A stretch of 64,000 bases of DNA, taken from Lysobacterales bacterium. GTDB lineage: Bacteria > Pseudomonadota > Gammaproteobacteria > Xanthomonadales > Ahniellaceae. The position numbers and the translations under genes were made by a program. Positions within the stretch are counted from its first letter, which is position 1. Each line of letters starts with the position of its first letter. This document shows positions 52,801 through 60,665 of this stretch, in pieces. The notes beneath the pieces are model-generated. The model saw nothing but the letters and a program-made list of their open reading frames with translations, was not told the DNA's origin and did no database searches. The stretch is taken from NCBI GenBank assembly GCA_016703225.1, contig JADJCM010000003.1:806001-870000 (forward strand). The letters are read 5' to 3'.

Positions 52801-54090
52801 CCGAACCGCGCGATGTTCCTCGACCGCCTGCACGCGGCGTTGTCGCAGGCACGCCGGCAGGGATCGCAGCTGGCCCTTCTGTTCGTGGACCTGGACCGCT
52901 TCAAGCACGTCAACGACTCGCTCGGACATGGGGTCGGAGATGGTCTGCTGAAGGTGGTCGGGCAGCGACTGCGGCACAGCTTGCGCGAAGGCGACCTGGT
53001 CGCACGACTCGGCGGCGACGAATTCACGGTCATGCTTGAAGGCATCCAGGGTGCCCACGAGGTGGCTGCCCTGGCCAACAAGCTGCTGCAGGTCTTCGCC
53101 ACGCCGCTGTGGGTAGACGGCCGCGAACTGGCGGTGAGCCTGAGCATCGGCATCAGCCTGTTCCCGGACGACGGTGACGGTGCCGAGGTGCTGCTTCAGC
53201 ACGCGGACACCGCGATGTACGGCGCCAAGAATGCAGGTCGCAACGGGTTTCAGTTCTATACCCGGGAAATGAACCAGGCCGTCGTACGCAGGCTGGCGAT
53301 CGAGAACGGGCTGCGCCGCGCCATCGAACGCGGCGAACTGCGCTTGGTGTACCAGCCTCGGATCGGCATCGCGAACGAGCGCTTTGTCGGCTCCGAAAGC
53401 CTGGCGCGTTGGCAGAGTGCCGAACTGGGTGCGGTGGAGCCGGCCGAGTTCATCCCCGTGGCCGAGGATTCCGGCTTGATCCTGCCGCTCGGCGAATGGC
53501 TGCTCCGCAGCGCGTGCGAGCAGTACATGCACTGGCAGCGCCAAGGGTTGTCGCCCTTCGCACTGTCGGTCAACGTTTCGGTGTTGCAGTTGATGCGTGG
53601 TGGCTTGGTCGCGCTGGTTGAGCGGGTGCTGCAAGAGACCGGCATGCCAGCGGAGCGGCTCGAACTCGAGATCACCGAGACTGCGGTAACCAGCAACGCC
53701 GAGCTCGCCATTACCGTGCTGCGCGAACTGAAGGCGCTCGGCGTGCACATCGCCATCGATGACTTCGGCGTCGGCTACTCCAGCCTCGGGCAACTGAAGC
53801 GTTTCCCGATCGACATCCTCAAGGTCGACCGCAGCTTCGTGCTCGACATCGGCCAGGACCGCGACGCCGCCGCGATCGTCAGTGCCATCATCGCCATGGG
53901 CCATGCGCTCGGCCATCTGGTGGTGGCGGAAGGCGTGGAAACGTCCGAGCAGCTGGCGCTGTTGCGCCAGCAGCACTGCGACCAGGCGCAGGGATTCCTC
54001 CACAGCCGCCCGCTGGAGGCCGAGGCCTTCACCCAGTATCTGCGCGCACAGTCCGGGCGTGGCGTCCTGGCCTCCACGACGATCGGCTGA
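49870..54090 (+). CDS. Beta-propeller sensor with PAS-GGDEF-EAL domains
   Basis: A roughly 1406-aa dual c-di-GMP enzyme. Signal WLIGLLGLLAAGASRAE; about 14 Reg_prop propeller blades (for example GFLWIGTQSGLFRFDGYQF, GQLWVGTQGGLNRWRSE); a Y_Y_Y domain (YRYRLVGFDRDW); a membrane segment near residue 800; PAS near 840 (WGSGDSVWDWD); GGDEF near 1047 (RLGGDEFTVMLEG, intact); EAL near 1175 with ESL in place of EAL, but ITETAV, IDDFGVGYSS, LKVDRSFV and VVAEGVE intact. Both synthesis and hydrolysis appear possible. The GTG start at 49870 follows GAGG; an in-frame ATG at 49819 is an alternative. Confidence 0.9.
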   Translation: MNACTALFRCGVGWLIGLLGLLAAGASRAEVDGRFERLGVEQGLPNGNVTALLQDRLGFLWIGTQSGLFRFDGYQFRAYQRAPERGAGLSDGWVWALHEDADGRLWVATLDGGLNRFDPKQRRFELFRTPAPPNGPSTADARALDSDSGPLWLGGSAGLSRIDRRSGQPIDWPDHDAAAARARSDRVSALVSDGAGGAFVGSGRQLGHWHADGNWQPVVAAEASPLPPISALHRMRDGSLWVGSEYGTLFWLPAGGDRLQPTPMPPEFRANAVTALTSDADGRLWLGTFADGLWLLEADRRSWRHFPAQPADPRALADARISALLPDRSGGLWVANWNHGLHRLDLVSVGFDRFGVTDEAAWQVYAIAGAEDGGLWLGTIGHGVQRVAADGRALQSHRHDPDDPHSLSHDVVRSLARDRAGTLWVGTHAGLDRLRADGGFDHFRHGESPGSLGAGPVRAILEDRQGRFWVGTESAGLYRFDRDTGRAERAGPASGQPGSLGNPWINVLLEDRHGQLWVGTQGGLNRWRSERADFESWRHQPGQPDSLAHDRVNCLYEDSKGRLWACTGSGLDRIEARSDGLHFIAHGPEQGLAAESVGTVLEAPDGRLWMSTTAGLSSLAPDTSRIRNYGARDGAQANGYFVHSGLAASDRQRLYFGGLAGVSVVQPALVRDNPFPPPVRLTDLLLFNSPVPLAWQQADSPLSDAIEFAPSVRLDHRQSVFALEFAAPHFADPASNRYRYRLVGFDRDWQQTPSSRRFATYTNLEAGQYRFEVQASNEDGLWSAQPASLEIEVLAPPWRSPLAYLGYLLTLAAIGGRWAWTRREKHRTEQRHLAAVRASEERLKLALWGSGDSVWDWDLAHGSVHRAGLEFLGYEANDLAPTISTMEALIHPDDLPGVMERLERLRRGQASDYSAEFRVRTKDGHWLWVLDRGKVVETDPVSGQVTRIAGTLKNDQARKETEQALLQLAKYDPLTGLPNRAMFLDRLHAALSQARRQGSQLALLFVDLDRFKHVNDSLGHGVGDGLLKVVGQRLRHSLREGDLVARLGGDEFTVMLEGIQGAHEVAALANKLLQVFATPLWVDGRELAVSLSIGISLFPDDGDGAEVLLQHADTAMYGAKNAGRNGFQFYTREMNQAVVRRLAIENGLRRAIERGELRLVYQPRIGIANERFVGSESLARWQSAELGAVEPAEFIPVAEDSGLILPLGEWLLRSACEQYMHWQRQGLSPFALSVNVSVLQLMRGGLVALVERVLQETGMPAERLELEITETAVTSNAELAITVLRELKALGVHIAIDDFGVGYSSLGQLKRFPIDILKVDRSFVLDIGQDRDAAAIVSAIIAMGHALGHLVVAEGVETSEQLALLRQQHCDQAQGFLHSRPLEAEAFTQYLRAQSGRGVLASTTIG

Positions 54091-54186
54091 TCACCCGGCG
54101 CCGTTCCTCCGGACCTCGACGCGCGCACGGTTCCGCGGCTCCGGCAGACGTTACATTCCGTGACCCAAGTTCCGGAGCCCTCGACC

Positions 54187-56034
54187 ATGCGAGCCACCCT
54201 GATTCGCTTCGCCCTTCTGCTGTGCGCCCTGCCGCTCTCGGTCCACGCGCAGTTGCTCGCCCAGATTGACACCAGCCGCAGCAGCGGGGTGGCGCCGCTT
54301 GCGGTCTACTTCGACGCCACGTCGAGCACCGGTCTGTCCGGCAACGACCTGCTCGGTGCGCACATCGAATGGGAATTCGGCGACGTGGGCGCGGGCTCCT
54401 GGTCGACCACGGGCAAACCGCGCAACCTTGCCACCGGGTTCCTGGCCGCGCATGTGTTCGAGACGCCGGGGCAGTACACGGCCACGGTCCGCGTCACCGA
54501 CGTCGCCGGCAACAGCGCCAGCGCCAGCGTCCAGATCCAGGTGCTGGACCCGGAATCGGCCTACGCCGGACGCACCCGCTGCGTATCGCGCACCGGGGAT
54601 TTCACGGCCGCCCCAGCCGGATGCAGCACGGTCAGCTCCACCGATCTCGCGGCGCAACTGGCCTGGCTGAACGGCGCAGCGACACGGCGCCTGCTGTTCC
54701 GGCGCGGCGAGTCGTGGACGGGAAATCTGCATCTGTCCGGCGCCGGTCCGGCAACGCTCGGGGCCTTCGGTCCAGGCGCACCCCCGGTGTTCCACACCCA
54801 GGCGGGGGCGCAGGATGGCGTCGACGTGTCGGGCACCGACTGGCGCGTGATGGACATCGAAATCAACGGCAGCCAGATGGGCGCCGCGGAAAGCGCGGGC
54901 GGCGCCGGTGGCAGCGACGTGCTGGCACTGCGCATCCGCGCGCATCACGCGCCGCTGGTCGGCTGGGGCATGGGCGGCGACGACGTGTTCCTGGTTGATT
55001 CGGTGATCGAGGACAACAGCTACTTCTCGGTCTACACCGACGGCGTTGGTGTGGCGGTGATGGGTTCGCGCATCGACCAGGTGCGGGTCGCGACCAGTTT
55101 TCTGCGCCCGCTGGAGAGCCGCAAGGTGTTCATCGCGCACAACGTGATCGACGCCTCACGGCCGGCGCCAACCACCGGCATCAAGTGGCATGGCCGCCAG
55201 GGCGTGATCACCGACAACCGCATCCGCGCCGGCACCTCGCGCATCGGGCTATCCAACTCCGAAGGGTCGCCGACGGGCCTCGACGTCGATCGCGACCTCG
55301 GCATGCTGCTGATCGAGCGCAACCGGCTGGAGCCGAACGGCAACCCGGTGGTCGACGACTACAACACCTGGGGCGTCAGCTTCGGCTTCAACACCGCAGT
55401 CATGGTGCGCAACAACCTGCTGGTGGACATGAACATCGCCTTTGGTGGCGGCGAAGGGCACGCGGCCGATGTGCGGGTGCTGCACAACACGGTGTTGATG
55501 ACCGATGCCGTGCGCGGCCTCAACCTGGCCAACGGCGATTTCATCGGCTTCCACCAGACCCTCGAAGACTTCGTGTTCGCCCACAACCTGGTGGCGATCC
55601 TGGCCACCGTGGCCGGATCCGCCTACCCGGAGCCCGGGCTGTTCATCCGACTGCAGGACGGCAACGGCATCACCCTGTCGCACAACCTGGTCTACAAGCC
55701 CGACCACGCCATCGACAACTTCATTGCCAGCGGCCCGAATGCCGGCTACCACACGCAGGCGCAGTGGATGACGCTTGGCATCGACACCGGATCAATCGAG
55801 GCCGCACCGCAATTCGTCTCGCTGGACCCGAACGCGGCGAATTTCCTCGACCTGCTCGCCACCAGCCCCGCGGTGGATTCCGCGCTGCCGAGCGGCACGC
55901 AGGCCGACTACCACGGTCGTCCGCGCCCACAGGACGGCGATGGTCAGGGTGCGCCGGCGCCGGACATCGGCGCGATCGAGCGCGAGGCGTTCGTTCCTAT
56001 CGGCCTGCTGTTCGCGAACGGTTTCGAGGGCTGA
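54187..56034 (+). CDS. Exported PKD/right-handed beta-helix protein with C-terminal LLFANGFEG tail
   Basis: A 615-aa secreted protein with signal MRATLIRFALLLCALPLSVH. A PKD domain (GVAPLAVYFDATSSTGLSG, AHVFETPGQYTATVRVTDVA) is followed by parallel beta-helix rungs (VMDIEINGSQMG, VFIAHNVIDAS, MLLIERNRLEPNGNP, RVLHNTVLMTD) and a terminal region with DIGAIEREAF. The end LLFANGFEG matches the tail of other exported proteins in this window. The ATG at 54187 is preferred over the upstream extension from 54160. The downstream genes are metabolic and not obviously related. Confidence 0.88.
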   Translation: MRATLIRFALLLCALPLSVHAQLLAQIDTSRSSGVAPLAVYFDATSSTGLSGNDLLGAHIEWEFGDVGAGSWSTTGKPRNLATGFLAAHVFETPGQYTATVRVTDVAGNSASASVQIQVLDPESAYAGRTRCVSRTGDFTAAPAGCSTVSSTDLAAQLAWLNGAATRRLLFRRGESWTGNLHLSGAGPATLGAFGPGAPPVFHTQAGAQDGVDVSGTDWRVMDIEINGSQMGAAESAGGAGGSDVLALRIRAHHAPLVGWGMGGDDVFLVDSVIEDNSYFSVYTDGVGVAVMGSRIDQVRVATSFLRPLESRKVFIAHNVIDASRPAPTTGIKWHGRQGVITDNRIRAGTSRIGLSNSEGSPTGLDVDRDLGMLLIERNRLEPNGNPVVDDYNTWGVSFGFNTAVMVRNNLLVDMNIAFGGGEGHAADVRVLHNTVLMTDAVRGLNLANGDFIGFHQTLEDFVFAHNLVAILATVAGSAYPEPGLFIRLQDGNGITLSHNLVYKPDHAIDNFIASGPNAGYHTQAQWMTLGIDTGSIEAAPQFVSLDPNAANFLDLLATSPAVDSALPSGTQADYHGRPRPQDGDGQGAPAPDIGAIEREAFVPIGLLFANGFEG

Positions 56035-56102
56035 GCAGCGCGACGCCACCTGCGGGTCGGAACGTGGCAGCATCGGCGCTCCACCGATCGAGCCCCGTGT
56101 CG

Positions 56103-57251
56103 ATGCCGCGATCCCTGCCCGTCACTGCGGATGACTACTGCGCGTTGGCGCGCGGCCGTCTGCCGCGGTTCCTGTTCGACTACATCGACGGCGGCGCCGG
56201 TGCCGAGCAGACGCTGGCAGCAAACGTGGCGGCGTGGTCGCGCGTGCAACTGCGCCAGCGCGTGCTGGTCGATGTCGGTGGTGTGGATAGCTCGGCCTCG
56301 CTGTTCGGCCTCGACTGCACGATGCCGCTCGCGCTCGCACCGATCGGGCTCGCCGGCATGATGGCGCGGCGCGGTGAGGTGCAGGCGGTGCGCGCCGCGC
56401 GCACCGCGGGCGTGCCGTTCACGCTGTCCACGGTCGGGCTGTGTGGCATCGACGAGGTGGCCGCGACCGGCGCGCCGTTTGCGTTCCAGTTGTATTGGCT
56501 GCGCGACCGCGCCCTCGTCGCCGCGCTGATCGAGCGGGCCAAGGCCGCCGGCTGCCGCACGCTGGTGTTCACGGTGGACCTGCCGCTCGCCGGCGCCCGC
56601 CACCGCGACGCCCGCAATGGCCTCGGCCAGCAGGGGCTGCGTGCGCGATGGCAGAAGCTCGCGCAGGTGCTGGCTCGGCCGGCGTGGATCCGGGACGTGG
56701 CGCTGCGCGGTGGTCCCCTGCGCCTCGGCAGTCTGGAGACGCACGTGCCCACGGCGCGGGATCTGGATGCCTTCCGTCGCTTCATCGACGCGCAGTTTGA
56801 TCCGCGCGTGACCTGGGCCGACCTCGCCTGGCTGCGCGAGCGTTGGCCGGGCACCCTACTGCTCAAGGGCATCCTCGATGTCGACGACGCACGTGCCGCA
56901 GTCGCGGCCGGCGCCGACGGCCTGGTCGTCTCCAACCACGGCGGGCGCCAGCTCGATGGGGCGGCGGCGACGGCGGCGAAACTTCCAGCCATCGTCGCCG
57001 CGGTCGGCAACCAGACAACGGTGCTGGTCGACGGCGGCGTGCGCAGCGGCATCGACGTGTTCCGCGCGTTGGCGCTCGGCGCCCGCGGCGTACTGATCGG
57101 GCGGCCGTGGATCTTCGCGCTCGCCGCCGGTGGCGAAAGCGCGCTGACGTCGATGCTCGCGCGCTGGCAGCGCGAACTCGCCATCACCATGGCGCTGACC
57201 GGCGTCACCCGCATCGCCGACATCGGCGCGCAGCACCTCGACCCGCCCTGA
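56103..57251 (+). CDS. FMN-dependent L-2-hydroxyacid dehydrogenase (lactate/mandelate dehydrogenase type)
   Basis: A 382-aa member of the FMN alpha-hydroxyacid dehydrogenase family (lactate, mandelate, glycolate oxidases). It has the N-terminal FLFDYIDGGAGAEQTLAANV, the QLYW active-site motif (FAFQLYWLRDR), KGILDVDDARAAVAAGADGL with the flavin Lys, the catalytic His in SNHGGRQLDGA and the C-terminal VDGGVRSGIDVFRALALGAR. The substrate cannot be read directly. It is 20 bp upstream of a ThDP-dependent enzyme gene on the same strand, an operon that could oxidise a 2-hydroxyacid and then process the resulting 2-oxoacid. Confidence 0.9.
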   Translation: MPRSLPVTADDYCALARGRLPRFLFDYIDGGAGAEQTLAANVAAWSRVQLRQRVLVDVGGVDSSASLFGLDCTMPLALAPIGLAGMMARRGEVQAVRAARTAGVPFTLSTVGLCGIDEVAATGAPFAFQLYWLRDRALVAALIERAKAAGCRTLVFTVDLPLAGARHRDARNGLGQQGLRARWQKLAQVLARPAWIRDVALRGGPLRLGSLETHVPTARDLDAFRRFIDAQFDPRVTWADLAWLRERWPGTLLLKGILDVDDARAAVAAGADGLVVSNHGGRQLDGAAATAAKLPAIVAAVGNQTTVLVDGGVRSGIDVFRALALGARGVLIGRPWIFALAAGGESALTSMLARWQRELAITMALTGVTRIADIGAQHLDPP

Positions 57252-57271
57252 TCCCGTTTCCGGAGAATCCC

Positions 57272-58930
57272 ATGCCCAATGGCGCCCAAGCCCTGATGCA
57301 GACCCTGGCCGATGCCGGCGTCACCGTGTGCTTCACCAACCCCGGTACCAGCGAGATGCACTTCGTCGCCGCGCTCGACGACGAGCCACGCATGCGCGCC
57401 GTGCTGGCCCTGTTCGAGGGGGTCGCCACCGGCGCTGCCGACGGCTACGCGCGCATGGCCGACCGCCCCGCGGCGACCCTGCTGCACCTGGGCTGCGGCC
57501 TCGGCAACGGGCTTGCCAACCTGCACAACGCGCGCAAGGGCAAGGTGCCGGTGGTGAACATCGTCGGCGACCACGCCACCTACCACGCGCCGCTCGACGC
57601 GCAACTGCAGTCCGACATCGAGACCGTGGCGCGCAACGTGTCGCCGGGTTTCGTGCGCACCTCGAAGTCCACGGCCGAACTGTGCCGCGACGCGGTCGAT
57701 GCCATCGCCGCCGCGCGTGGCTTGCCGGGTCAGGTCGCTACGCTGATCCTGCCCGCCGACGTGTCCTGGGGCGAGGGCGGCGTGCCCTGTCCACCGCCAC
57801 CGGCACCGACGCCCGCAGCGGCCGATGCCGCCACCGTCGCAGCCATCGCCGCGATCCTGCGCTCCGGTCGCAAGAGCGCGTTGCTGCTTGGCGGCCGTGC
57901 GCTGCGCGAACCGGCCCTGATGGCCGCGGCGCGCATCGCCGCGAAATCCGGCGCCAAGCTGCTGTCCGAAGTGTTCCCGACCCGGCTCGAACGCGGCGCC
58001 GGCCGCCCACCGATCGAACGCATCGCCTACCTGGCCGAACTCGCCGGCGTGCAGCTCGCCGGCCTTGAGCATCTGGTCCTGGTCGATGCCAAGTCGCCGG
58101 TGTCGTTCTTCGCCTATCCGGGCAAGGCCAGCGACCTGGTGCCCGCCGGCTGCACGGTGCATACGCTCTCGACGCCCGCGCAGGACGCGGCCGGCAGCCT
58201 CGCGGCGCTCGCGCGTGCGCTCGATGCCGATCAGGCACCCGTCACACTGCAACCCGCGCAACGCCCGGGTCGGCCGCGTGGACGACTCAGCGCGGAAAAG
58301 GTGTGCAAGGCGGTCGGCCATCTGCTGCCCGAGGACGCGATCGTCATCGACGAGGCGATCACCTCCGGACTGATGCTGCCGCGCATGACCGCCGGCTGCC
58401 CCGCACACGATCTGATCACACTGACCGGCGGCGCCATCGGCCAGGGCCTGCCGAACGCGATCGGCGTCGCCATCGCCTGCCCGCAGCGACCCGTCATCGC
58501 GCTCATCGGAGACGGCACTGCGATGTACACGATCCAGTCGCTGTGGACGATGGCGCGCGAACAGCTCGACATCACCGCGATCATCTTCAACAACGCCAGC
58601 TACTCGGTGCTCAACGTCGAACTCGAACGCGTCGGCGCCGAACGCATTGGCGCCAAGGCGCGCTCGCAGCTCGACCTCAGCGGACCGCGCCTCGACTTCG
58701 CACGCCTCGCCCAGGGCATGGGCGTGCACGCCGCCCGCGCCGACACCGCCGAAGACTTCTGCACGGCATTCGAATATGCGCTCGCGCACCCGGGCCCGCA
58801 CCTGATCGAAGCGCTGATCCCGGAGTCGCTCAGCGGCACCAAACGCCGCATCCTCCCCTGGCTCCTGCGCGCACTGCCCTCGCTGCCCCCCGCCATCGCG
58901 CAGGCCTTGAAGCGCAAGCTGGCGCCGTGA
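57272..58930 (+). CDS. ThDP-dependent enzyme (acetolactate synthase/benzoylformate decarboxylase family)
   Basis: A 552-aa thiamine diphosphate enzyme. The N-terminal PYR domain starts MPNGAQALMQTLADAGVTVC, with NPGTSEMHFVAALDD and the activating Glu in LALFEGVATGAADGYAR; the C-terminal PP domain has the GDG...NN motif (IALIGDGTAMYTIQSLWTMA, IIFNNASYSVL). Its relatives are annotated as acetolactate synthase large subunit homologues or benzoylformate decarboxylase-like. No regulatory small subunit gene is adjacent, so a decarboxylase or carboligase role, fed by the FMN enzyme, is more likely than amino-acid biosynthesis. The ATG at 57272 follows CGGAGAATCC. Confidence 0.86.
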   Translation: MPNGAQALMQTLADAGVTVCFTNPGTSEMHFVAALDDEPRMRAVLALFEGVATGAADGYARMADRPAATLLHLGCGLGNGLANLHNARKGKVPVVNIVGDHATYHAPLDAQLQSDIETVARNVSPGFVRTSKSTAELCRDAVDAIAAARGLPGQVATLILPADVSWGEGGVPCPPPPAPTPAAADAATVAAIAAILRSGRKSALLLGGRALREPALMAAARIAAKSGAKLLSEVFPTRLERGAGRPPIERIAYLAELAGVQLAGLEHLVLVDAKSPVSFFAYPGKASDLVPAGCTVHTLSTPAQDAAGSLAALARALDADQAPVTLQPAQRPGRPRGRLSAEKVCKAVGHLLPEDAIVIDEAITSGLMLPRMTAGCPAHDLITLTGGAIGQGLPNAIGVAIACPQRPVIALIGDGTAMYTIQSLWTMAREQLDITAIIFNNASYSVLNVELERVGAERIGAKARSQLDLSGPRLDFARLAQGMGVHAARADTAEDFCTAFEYALAHPGPHLIEALIPESLSGTKRRILPWLLRALPSLPPAIAQALKRKLAP

Positions 58931-59044
58931 GGCCGCAATCGGCGATGGACTGGCGCCATCCCTTCAGCGCGCAGATGCGGCGGGTCGTCGTGCCGAGCAA
59001 GACCCCCGACATTCCGCCGGGCGTCCAGGTGCAGGAAGTTGCGC

Positions 59045-60289
59045 CTATTCCGTTTCCCAAAGTCGGCGCACGGGCACTGCGAACATCGCGTTGCCAAAGC
59101 TGATCGTGGCGCTGCCCTCGTAAAGCACGACGCCCGCGGCGAAACGCGGTCCTGCGGCGCTCTGCAGTCTGCGCAACCCGCGCAGGTCCGAATCGGTTAC
59201 GGTCGCAGCGGCCTTCACCTCCACGCCGGCGACGACGCCTTCGCCTTCGACCACGATATCGACCTCAAAGTTGTCACGATCCCGGTAGTGGAAGAAGTCA
59301 ATCGGATCGCGGCGCCAGCTGGCCTGGCGACGCAAGTCCTGCAACACGAAGGTCTCCAGCAGGGCGCCGAGCAGGGTCCGGTTGGAGTCCAGTCGGGCGG
59401 CATCGAGCCCGAGCAGCGCGCATGCGATCCCGGTATCACCGATGTGCAGCTTCGGTCGCTTGACGAGCCGACTCAACGGATTGACGTGCCATGAGGGCAG
59501 ACGCTCGAGCAGAAACACGCGTTCGAGTAGGGTGACGTGCTCGTGGATCGTCTGGCGGGTCAGTTCGAACGGCGCGGCCAGGTCCGCCACATTGATCAGC
59601 CCAGCGGTGTGGGTGGCCACCAGGCGCATCAACTTCGGAAGCGTGTCGAGTGAGCGAATGCGGCTCAGATCGCGCACATCGCGCTGGATCTGGGTCTCGA
59701 CGTAATCGCGATACCAGGCTCGCCGCCGCGCTGCCTCTCTCCGTGCATGGACGGCTGGATAACCGCCATCCGTGATGCGACGCGCCAAATCACGTCCAAG
59801 CGGCTCGCCCAGAACAGTCCGGAACCGTCCGCGCAGCAGATCATCGAGGAAGCGCGGACGAATACGCTGAATCTCGCACTGCGCGAGCGGATGCAGCTGA
59901 AGAATGCCCATCCGACCGGCAAGCGAGTCGGCCAGGTTCGGAACCAGCAGTACGTTGGCAGAACCGGTCAGAATGAACCTGCCGGAAGTACGCCGCGAAT
60001 CAATCGCAGCTTTCAGCGAGGTGAAGATTTCCGGGACCCGCTGAACTTCATCGAGAATGGTCTTCGCCGACAGCCGCGTGACGAACCCGACCGGGTCGGC
60101 CTGTGCCGCGGTCCGGATGGCGTCATCGTCGAAAGACAAGTACCGGTAGCCACGGCCCTCCCCGACCTCTCTGGCCAACGTGGTCTTGCCGCTTTGCCGA
60201 GGTCCATGGATGAGCACGGCTGGCGTGTCCCGCAGCGCTTCGCGCAGGCGCGGTGCAAGAAACCGAGGGAACGGGTGAGCGCTACGCAT
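59045..60289 (-). CDS. AAA-like ATPase with DUF4143 C-terminus
   Basis: A 414-aa protein of the ATP-binding DUF4143 family: Walker A VLIHGPRQSGKTTLAREVG, Walker B-like TILDEVQRVPEIFTSLKAAI, sensor RFILTGSANVLL, then a winged-helix region (LTRQTIHEHVTLLERVFLLE) and a PD-(D/E)xK-like C-terminal region (FEVDIVVEGEGVVAGVEVKA). Such proteins are frequent in genomic islands with unknown function. No toxin partner is evident. The ATG at 60289 places Walker A near residue 30. Confidence 0.88.
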   Translation of the reverse strand: MRSAHPFPRFLAPRLREALRDTPAVLIHGPRQSGKTTLAREVGEGRGYRYLSFDDDAIRTAAQADPVGFVTRLSAKTILDEVQRVPEIFTSLKAAIDSRRTSGRFILTGSANVLLVPNLADSLAGRMGILQLHPLAQCEIQRIRPRFLDDLLRGRFRTVLGEPLGRDLARRITDGGYPAVHARREAARRRAWYRDYVETQIQRDVRDLSRIRSLDTLPKLMRLVATHTAGLINVADLAAPFELTRQTIHEHVTLLERVFLLERLPSWHVNPLSRLVKRPKLHIGDTGIACALLGLDAARLDSNRTLLGALLETFVLQDLRRQASWRRDPIDFFHYRDRDNFEVDIVVEGEGVVAGVEVKAAATVTDSDLRGLRRLQSAAGPRFAAGVVLYEGSATISFGNAMFAVPVRRLWETE

Positions 60290-60665
60290 GCTGAGGGTCG
60301 AAGTTGGCAGTCGGCTGAATGCTAGTTCGGGCCTCGGCTGAATGCTAGTTCGACCATCGGCTGAATGCTAGTTCGCGCGTTGGCTGGTTGCTGATTCATG
60401 GGCCGCTTTGGTGTCCGCAGCAAGCGGAGGCGTTCCGTCGTCAGGTCCCCGCCGCGCAGGCTCTGCGCGACGGGGAGATTGCAGGGTATTCGACGGATCA
60501 GTTGCCGAAATCGCAGATGCGATCGTATTGCAGGCAGGCGTTCCGATTGCCGGAGTCGCACATGGCGGCGAGCTTGGCGCAGAGGGCGGCCGATCCGGTC
60601 AGGGTCGGGACGCCGAGGGAGTGCAGGTCGGTTCAGTCACTGCCCGACAGAAACGCAGCGCCGAC
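60290..60665. other. Intergenic segment with fragmentary coding
   Basis: Apart from the tandem repeats at 60311-60375, the only recognisable item is a minus-strand open stretch around 60507-60640 that reads LTGSAALCAKLAAMCDSGN and then RNACLQYDRICDFGN before a stop. It has regularly spaced cysteines but lacks a start codon. It may be the tail of a lost cysteine-rich protein. I see no intact gene here. Confidence 0.4.
60311..60375. repeat. Three tandem 23-bp repeats with a decayed fourth
   Basis: TCGGCTGAATGCTAGTTCG occurs at 60311, 60334 and 60357, with 4-bp spacers (period 23 bp). A degenerate fourth unit (TTGGCTGGTTGCTGATTC) is at 60380. They lie in the 376-bp gap upstream of the DUF4143 gene. 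Iteron-like binding sites are possible; function unknown. Confidence 0.85.

Noticed and set aside
60507..60640. Cysteine-rich short peptide frame (minus strand)
   Set aside because: No start codon between the upstream stop and the coding-like stretch; described only as a possible remnant.
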